Assembly: GCA_964476375.1 (NCBI GenBank)
Contig: CAYYZW010000219.1
Span: forward strand, 1-10,785
Reading direction: 5' to 3'
DNA length: 10,785 nucleotides
Source: SAT2750 sp964476375
GTDB lineage: Bacteria > Planctomycetota > Planctomycetia > Pirellulales > Pirellulaceae
In this document: in pieces, positions 6,392-10,785 of the stretch
Layout of the letters: each line of letters opens with the position of its first letter
Position numbering within the stretch: position 1 is the first letter of the stretch
Notes under the pieces: generated by a model
Told to the model about the DNA's origin: nothing
Seen by the model: only the letters and a program-made list of their open reading frames with translations
The model's database searches: none
Position numbers and translations under genes: made by a program

Positions 6392-6401
6392 TTGCTGCCT
6401 G

Positions 6402-8792
6402 ATGGACCGGCCTTGCCTGCTGACCAACGCCCGATTCTCTGCCGGTGCCATCCTGCTGGCGGCGATCGCCCTGCTGGTCTGCTGGCGAGGCATTTCCGAA
6501 CCGGAAGCCCCGGCCCAGGACAGACCCGCGAGAAGAGATTCCCAGGGCGACTATGCCCAGGCATTTACCACCGGCGTCCGGCCGCTTCTTGAGAAATACT
6601 GCTTTTCCTGCCATGGGCCGGACGAACAGAACGAGGAGGTCCGCGTGGACCTGGCGACCGGTGGAATCACGATCCGCGAAAACCGCCAGATGTGGGAGCG
6701 CGTGTTCCAGATGGTGAAATTCGGTTCGATGCCGCCGGAGGACGAGAGCCAGCCAAACCCTGAGGAACGGGAAAAGATTGTCTCCTGGCTGGACCAGGCC
6801 CTGAACTTCCTCGATTGTGACCAGCGGTACGACCCGGGACGCGTCACGGTCCGTCGGCTTAACCGGCTGGAATACCACAACTCGATCCGTGACCTTTTCG
6901 GCGTCGATTTGAATCCGACAAAAGACTTTCCCTCGGATGATGTCGGGGATGGATTCGACAATATCGGGGACGTACTCTCCCTTCCCCCGCTGCTTTTTGA
7001 AAAATACATGGATGCGGCAGAGGATGTAAGTCGCTCGGTGATTGTTGCCGTAAACCAGGCCGATCCCAAGAAGCTGGTCATCCCGGCAGGCCAACTGGTG
7101 CTGGAAGGAGCAGCCAAGCCTGCCGGCGACACGATCCTGATGCCCTCCCGGGGTACCGTCACGGCCACGATAGCCGCGACCAGCAAGGGCCATTACCAGG
7201 TCCTGGTGACCGCCGGGGCCCAGCAGGCGGGAGACGAGGTGGCCCGGCTGGATATTTCCGTCGACAACAAGAAGGCCGGCGTGCTGGAGATTCCCGCATC
7301 CCATCGCAAGATGGAAGAGTACATGCTGGAAGTCATGGTGGCCAAGGGCGAGCACCGGATCTCGGCAACTTTCAGCAATGACTACTACAATCCTGACGAC
7401 CCGGATCCGGCGAACCGTGACCGCAACATGTATATCCGCTCGCTTGGCTGGCGCGGGCCCACCCGGATCGATGCAGGAGAATTACCGCCAAGCCACCGCC
7501 GCATCGTCACGGCCCACCCGGACGAACAACGGGACGTTGCCGGGGCGGCCTCCCAGGTGCTCGCGCCCCTGATGCGACGTGCTTTCCGACGCCCTGTACC
7601 GGATGATCAGGTAAACCAGTATGCCGGCCTGGTCCAGTTTGCCGTCGACCAGGAGGAAAGTTACGAGCGAGGTCTGCAGGTGGCCATCAGCGCCATCCTG
7701 GTCTCCCCCCAGTTCCTTTTTCGCAGCGAGGGGGGGGACGGGGCCGACGACCCGTCCCGGGTCCAGCTGGTGGATGATCTTTCCCTTGCAAGCCGGCTGT
7801 CGTTTTTCCTCTGGTCCAGCATCCCAGATGACCAGCTTCTGGAACTGGCAGAGCGACGGCAACTCAGGAAGACCGGGGTATTACGAGAGCAAATCAAGAG
7901 GATGCTGGCCGACCCACGGGCGGACAGCCTGGTCGACGCATTTGCAACGCAGTGGCTCAACCTGCGAAACCTGGAACTGGCCAGCCCCGACCCGGACCTG
8001 TTCCCCTTTGACGACCAGTTGCGAAGCGACATGCAGCAGGAGACGGAGATGTTTTTTGCCTCGGTGATGCGAGACAACCGGCCGGTGACGGACTTCCTGG
8101 ACGGCCGTTTTACTTTCCTCAACGAGCGGCTTGCCCGTCACTACGGAATCGACGGGGTGGTGGGGGAACAATTCCAGAGAGTCTCTCTCGAGGGGCTTCC
8201 CCGGGCCGGCATTTTGACACAGGCCAGCATCCTCACTATCACTTCCGACCCCACACGGACATCCCCTGTGAAGCGAGGAAAGTGGATCATGGAGAACATT
8301 CTTGGCACCCCCCCGCCCGATCCTCCCGCAGATGTCCCAGAAATCGAGACGACCCAAAAAGCCCTTCCAGCAGCTTCCTTTCGGGAACAGCTGGAACTTC
8401 ATCGCACGAAGCCGATATGCGCCAGTTGTCACCAGCACATGGATCCGCTTGGCTTCGGTTTCGAGAATTTTGACGCCATCGGGCGATGGAGGCAGGTGGA
8501 CGGGGAATTTCCCATCGATTCCTCCGGCACATTGCCTGGGGGAGAGAAGTTTGACGGGCCGATAGAATTAATAGAGATTCTTCGCGAGCGGGAAAAAGAC
8601 TTCGTGCGTTCCTTTACGGAAAAGATGTTGGTCTTCGCACTGGGACGCGGTTTGAGGTATTATGATCAGTGTGCCGTCGAGGACATTATCAAGGTGTTAC
8701 CGTCACGCGAGTACCGATTCTCGGCAATTGTGGAACAGATTGTTCTTAGTGACCCGTTTCGAAAGCGACGGGGAGATGGAGGAAAAGAATGA
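6402..8792 (+). CDS. Secreted DUF1592-family protein with cytochrome-type motifs (PSCyt1/DUF1587/1595/1592/1588/1585)
   Basis: The 796-residue protein begins with a hydrophobic export or anchor segment at 14-27. Domains follow in the family's usual order. A planctomycete cytochrome-like module at about 55-135 has CFSCH at 67-71. DUF1587 at about 149-212 contains RRLNRLEYHNSIRDLFGVDL. A beta-rich segment at about 228-355 may be a carbohydrate-binding-module-like domain. DUF1595 at 380-442 contains AFRRPVPDDQ and ISAILVSPQFLFR. DUF1592 at about 454-582 contains SLASRLSFFLWSSIPDDQLL. DUF1588 at about 600-700 contains TSPVKRGKWIMENILGTPPP and a second CxxCH, CASCH at 673-677, before MDPLGFGFENFDAIG. 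DUF1585 at 714-788 contains ALGRGLRYYD. The CxxCH motifs suggest covalent c-type haem in the periplasm. The family's reaction is unknown. The stop overlaps the next ATG (ATGA), so the two genes are translationally coupled. Confidence 0.93.
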   Translation: MDRPCLLTNARFSAGAILLAAIALLVCWRGISEPEAPAQDRPARRDSQGDYAQAFTTGVRPLLEKYCFSCHGPDEQNEEVRVDLATGGITIRENRQMWERVFQMVKFGSMPPEDESQPNPEEREKIVSWLDQALNFLDCDQRYDPGRVTVRRLNRLEYHNSIRDLFGVDLNPTKDFPSDDVGDGFDNIGDVLSLPPLLFEKYMDAAEDVSRSVIVAVNQADPKKLVIPAGQLVLEGAAKPAGDTILMPSRGTVTATIAATSKGHYQVLVTAGAQQAGDEVARLDISVDNKKAGVLEIPASHRKMEEYMLEVMVAKGEHRISATFSNDYYNPDDPDPANRDRNMYIRSLGWRGPTRIDAGELPPSHRRIVTAHPDEQRDVAGAASQVLAPLMRRAFRRPVPDDQVNQYAGLVQFAVDQEESYERGLQVAISAILVSPQFLFRSEGGDGADDPSRVQLVDDLSLASRLSFFLWSSIPDDQLLELAERRQLRKTGVLREQIKRMLADPRADSLVDAFATQWLNLRNLELASPDPDLFPFDDQLRSDMQQETEMFFASVMRDNRPVTDFLDGRFTFLNERLARHYGIDGVVGEQFQRVSLEGLPRAGILTQASILTITSDPTRTSPVKRGKWIMENILGTPPPDPPADVPEIETTQKALPAASFREQLELHRTKPICASCHQHMDPLGFGFENFDAIGRWRQVDGEFPIDSSGTLPGGEKFDGPIELIEILREREKDFVRSFTEKMLVFALGRGLRYYDQCAVEDIIKVLPSREYRFSAIVEQIVLSDPFRKRRGDGGKE
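8778..8782 (+). promoter_or_regulatory. Strong ribosome binding site for the DUF1552 gene inside the end of the DUF1592 gene
   Basis: GGAGG lies 6 nt before the ATG at 8789 and within the last codons of the upstream gene. With the ATGA overlap, it points to tightly coupled translation of the two proteins. Confidence 0.8.
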
Positions 8793-10126
8793 CCAGTCTC
8801 AAACGCCGGACATTCATCAAGGGATTTGGGCTGGCCATGGGCCTTCCGCTTCTTGACGCGATGGCTCCCGCCACCGGTGCGCTGGCGGCCCCGGCCGCAA
8901 CGACCCACCCGGTACGAATGGGCTTCGTGTTTTTCCCCAACGGGGCCATCATGCAGTCATGGACCCCGGAAAAGGACGGCGTCGATTTCCAGCTCTCCGA
9001 CACCCTCTCGCCACTGGCAGATTACAAGTCCGACCTGAACGTCATCTCCGGGCTGGCCCAGGACAACGGCCGGGCCAAGGGAGATGGCCCGGGTGACCAT
9101 GCCCGCTGTGCCTCCACTTTCCTGACCGGTGCCCATCCATACAAGACCTCCGGGGCCGACATCAGTGTGGGGGTTTCTGTTGACCAGGCGGCAGCGATGG
9201 AAATCGGAGGCCTGACCCGCTTGCCTTCACTGGAACTGGGTATCAACCGTGGCCGGAATGCCGGGAATTGCGACTCCGGCTATAGCTGTGCCTACTCGTC
9301 CAACATTTCCTGGAAAACCGAGACCACGCCGATGGCCAAGGAGATCAACCCGAGGCTCGCCTTCGAGCGACTTTTCGGTGACGGCCGTGACGCCGAGGCA
9401 AGTCGCCAGGAAAGAAACCTCTATCGAAAGAGTATTCTTGACCTGGTCGCACAGGATGCCGATCGTCTCCGCACGCAACTCGGGCAGACCGACCGTCGCA
9501 AGCTGGACGAGTACTTTGAAAGCCTGCGGGCCCTGGAAATGCGGATTGAACGGGCGGAGAAAGCGGCCAGCCTTCAACCTCCGGAGCTGAACCTGCCGGA
9601 GGGTGTCCCCCAGGACCTGGGAAAACACATCCGCCTGATGATGGACATCATCGTGGTCGCTTTCCAGTCCGATGCCACCCGTATCAGCAGCTTCATGCTG
9701 GGCAATGCGGGTGACAATCGGCCCTACCGCATGGTGGACGTCAACGAGGGACATCATTCCCTTTCCCACCACCAGAACAAGACCGAGAAAATGGATCAGA
9801 TCCGCCGCATCGACAAATACCTTGCCACCCACTTCGCCTACCTGCTCAAGAAGATGAAAGAGACTCCCGAGGGAGAAGGAAGCTTGCTGGACAACTCGAT
9901 GCTGCTTTACGGGAGTGGCCTGGGCGATGCCAATCGGCACGATCACCACAACCTGCCGATCGTGCTGGCAGGGGGTGGTGGAGGGACCATCCGTACCGGC
10001 CGCCACATCAAGACCTCCTCGGAAACTCCGCTCAACAATCTCTTCCTCTCCATGCTCGACCGGGTCGGTGCCAACGTGGAGTCGGTCGGGGACAGCAAGG
10101 GCCGGTTCACCGAGATTGATCTCTAG
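8789..10126 (+). CDS. Tat-exported DUF1552-family protein, partner of the DUF1592 protein
   Basis: The 445-residue protein starts with a twin-arginine signal: KRRTFIKG at 5-12, a hydrophobic stretch to about 26, and a likely cleavage site near ALAA at 31-34. Tat export implies that it folds, possibly with a cofactor, before crossing the membrane. Landmarks of the DUF1552 family are GFVFFPNGAIMQSWTP at 45-60, GDHARCASTFLTG at 102-114, LELGINRGR at 148-156, a Cys pair in NCDSGYSCAYS at 160-170, EGHHSLSHHQN at 320-330, and LLYGSGLGDANRHDHHNLP at 372-390. The His/Asp-rich blocks look like metal ligands, and the family resembles the DUF1501 / alkaline phosphatase-like group, but no activity is established. 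It overlaps the DUF1592 stop by 4 nt, and this gene pair is recurrent in Planctomycetes. A direct partnership is an inference from that conserved pairing. Confidence 0.93.
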   Translation: MTSLKRRTFIKGFGLAMGLPLLDAMAPATGALAAPAATTHPVRMGFVFFPNGAIMQSWTPEKDGVDFQLSDTLSPLADYKSDLNVISGLAQDNGRAKGDGPGDHARCASTFLTGAHPYKTSGADISVGVSVDQAAAMEIGGLTRLPSLELGINRGRNAGNCDSGYSCAYSSNISWKTETTPMAKEINPRLAFERLFGDGRDAEASRQERNLYRKSILDLVAQDADRLRTQLGQTDRRKLDEYFESLRALEMRIERAEKAASLQPPELNLPEGVPQDLGKHIRLMMDIIVVAFQSDATRISSFMLGNAGDNRPYRMVDVNEGHHSLSHHQNKTEKMDQIRRIDKYLATHFAYLLKKMKETPEGEGSLLDNSMLLYGSGLGDANRHDHHNLPIVLAGGGGGTIRTGRHIKTSSETPLNNLFLSMLDRVGANVESVGDSKGRFTEIDL

Positions 10127-10165
10127 CGGACAACGTTTTCTCCGCTCGCTGCAGGATGCAGGACC

Positions 10166-10681
10166 ATGGCTGAAGCAACACCGGCCCCCGAACCGGATGA
10201 TGAACACCCGCAGGGACATCCCCAGCAGGTCCAGGTCCAGCACGTTTCGGCACTCGTACCAGAAACCGTGAGTGCCGGTGTATTCAGCACCGGGGCCATC
10301 GTGATGACCGGAAGCAGCGAGTTCGTGGTCGACTTCATCCAGAACCTTGGACAGCCAACCCAACTGGCGGCCCGTGTGATTGTGCCCCACGCGGTACTGC
10401 CCCAGTTCATCGACGCACTCGGCAAGAACATCGATGTTTACAGTGAACGGTACGGGCCGATCCCGGCGCCACCGGCATCCGAGCAGGCTTCCACAACGAA
10501 TGAGCCTGCCCCCCAGCCGACCCCTCAGGAGATTTACGACGACCTGAAAGTCCATGACGACGTAATGACCGGGCGATACGCCAACGGCATGATGGTAGGA
10601 CATACGCAATCGGAATTCCGCATCGACTTCCTGGCCAACATGTTCCCCCGCCCGATCGTGACCTGCCGTGTCATTCTTTAA
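10166..10681 (+). CDS. DUF3467 protein with an internal duplication
   Basis: The 171-residue product has no signal peptide or membrane segment, so it is probably cytoplasmic. Its function is unknown. The N-terminus (1-30) is Pro/Glu/Gln-rich and probably flexible. The first DUF3467 core is at about 36-98: GVFSTGAIVMTGSSEFVVDF, then QPTQLAARVIVP, and a helix ending in YSERYG. A Pro/Ala-rich linker covers 99-121. A second, shorter core at 134-171 reads MTGRYANGMMVGHTQSEFRI and PRPIVTCRVIL. Both share G-x-(F/Y)-...-G-(A/M)-(I/M)-V-...-S-EF-x-(V/I)-DF and end in an Arg-Val-Ile strand; the second lacks the helix. AGGA at 10153-10156 lies 9 nt before the ATG. The gene is 39 nt after DUF1552 on the same strand and may share its transcript. 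Confidence 0.85.
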   Translation: MAEATPAPEPDDEHPQGHPQQVQVQHVSALVPETVSAGVFSTGAIVMTGSSEFVVDFIQNLGQPTQLAARVIVPHAVLPQFIDALGKNIDVYSERYGPIPAPPASEQASTTNEPAPQPTPQEIYDDLKVHDDVMTGRYANGMMVGHTQSEFRIDFLANMFPRPIVTCRVIL

Positions 10682-10707
10682 GCTCCCCAAAAAACGCGCC
10701 AACGAGA

Positions 10708-10737
10708 CTCCCTGGTTAGCAGCAGGGAGCAGTTTTT
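10708..10737 (+). terminator. Rho-independent terminator after the DUF3467 gene
   Basis: CTCCCTG at 10708-10714 and CAGGGAG at 10723-10729 form a perfect 7-bp GC-rich stem with an 8-nt loop. CAG and five T follow at 10733-10737. It lies 26 nt after the stop codon. The T-run is short and starts 3 nt after the stem, so termination may be partial. Confidence 0.7.
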
Positions 10738-10748
10738 CCAGCGGAAAA

Positions 10749-10785
10749 ATGACAGCGACTACAGATAATAATACGCAATCCACGA
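10749..10785 (+). CDS. Probable start of the next gene (first 12 codons, truncated by the window)
   Basis: ATG at 10749 opens a frame that runs to the window end: Met-Thr-Ala-Thr-Thr-Asp-Asn-Asn-Thr-Gln-Ser-Thr. GCGGA at 10741-10745 is a plausible but close ribosome binding site. The polar, Thr/Asn-rich start is consistent with a flexible N-terminus. Nothing can be said of its function. It lies just after the terminator, so any promoter would overlap that region or read-through would be required. Confidence 0.45.
   Translation, partial: MTATTDNNTQST

Noticed and set aside
6234..6401. TTG-initiated N-terminal extension of the DUF1592 protein (56 residues)
   Set aside because: It would bury the export segment, has no ribosome binding site and would place a TATAAT inside the gene. 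The ATG at 6402 fits the family better.
9227..10783. Long minus-strand open frame (518 codons) opposite DUF1552, DUF3467 and the terminator
   Set aside because: It crosses two recognised genes and a terminator hairpin. The His/Gly/Val-rich translation has no recognisable family and mirrors the codon bias of the real strand.
1..10785. CRISPR arrays, tRNA or rRNA genes, insertion sequences or phage genes
   Set aside because: I found no regularly spaced repeats, no cloverleaf-like sequence, no transposase or integrase, and no terminal inverted repeats. Gene spacing is tight and typical of core chromosome.

Overview
The window looks like a piece of chromosome from a planctomycete, probably of the Pirellulaceae type. 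The main reason is the DUF1592/DUF1552 pair at 6402-10126. It encodes a secreted protein with two cytochrome-type CxxCH motifs, followed by a Tat-exported partner, a combination that is multiplied in Planctomycetes and their relatives. The GC-rich codon use, the Hsp70-family tail before murB and the DUF3467 protein fit the same origin. I see no transposase, integrase, tRNA, rRNA or CRISPR array. This is an ordinary, densely coded core region with some local oddities.

Layout. (1) 1-2268, plus strand: the C-terminal part of an Hsp70-family protein, cut from the upstream frame by a TAG; then murB (peptidoglycan precursor synthesis); then a single-pass membrane protein with FtsQ/DivIB-like organisation. 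MurB next to FtsQ recalls the classical dcw (division and cell wall) cluster. (2) 2274-4129, minus strand: an isochorismatase-family cysteine hydrolase, then an alanine-glyoxylate (serine-pyruvate) type aminotransferase. This pair converges on the FtsQ-like gene with only 5 nt between stop codons. (3) 4130-4320: a divergent intergenic region. (4) 4321-6228, plus strand: hslV and hslU, the two-part ATP-dependent protease, 9 nt apart. (5) 6229-6401: a gap with a perfect TATAAT but no good -35 box. (6) 6402-10681, plus strand: DUF1592 protein, DUF1552 protein (ATGA overlap) and a DUF3467 protein with two copies of its core. A likely intrinsic terminator follows at 10708-10737. (7) 10749-end: the probable first 12 codons of another gene.

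How the genes fit together. HslV (peptidase) and HslU (unfoldase) make one cytoplasmic machine. MurB and the FtsQ-like protein both serve the cell envelope. The DUF1592 and DUF1552 proteins are exported and very probably act together, with unknown function. The hydrolase and aminotransferase may share a transcript, but a shared pathway is only a guess.

Points most worth a second look: the TAG at 13-15, which falls inside what aligns as continuous Hsp70 sequence; Arg238 of MurB, at the position of the family's proton-donating Ser/Cys; the FtsQ-like gene beside murB in a phylum known for FtsZ-independent division; and the internal duplication in the DUF3467 protein. I did not find a clearly new multi-gene system.
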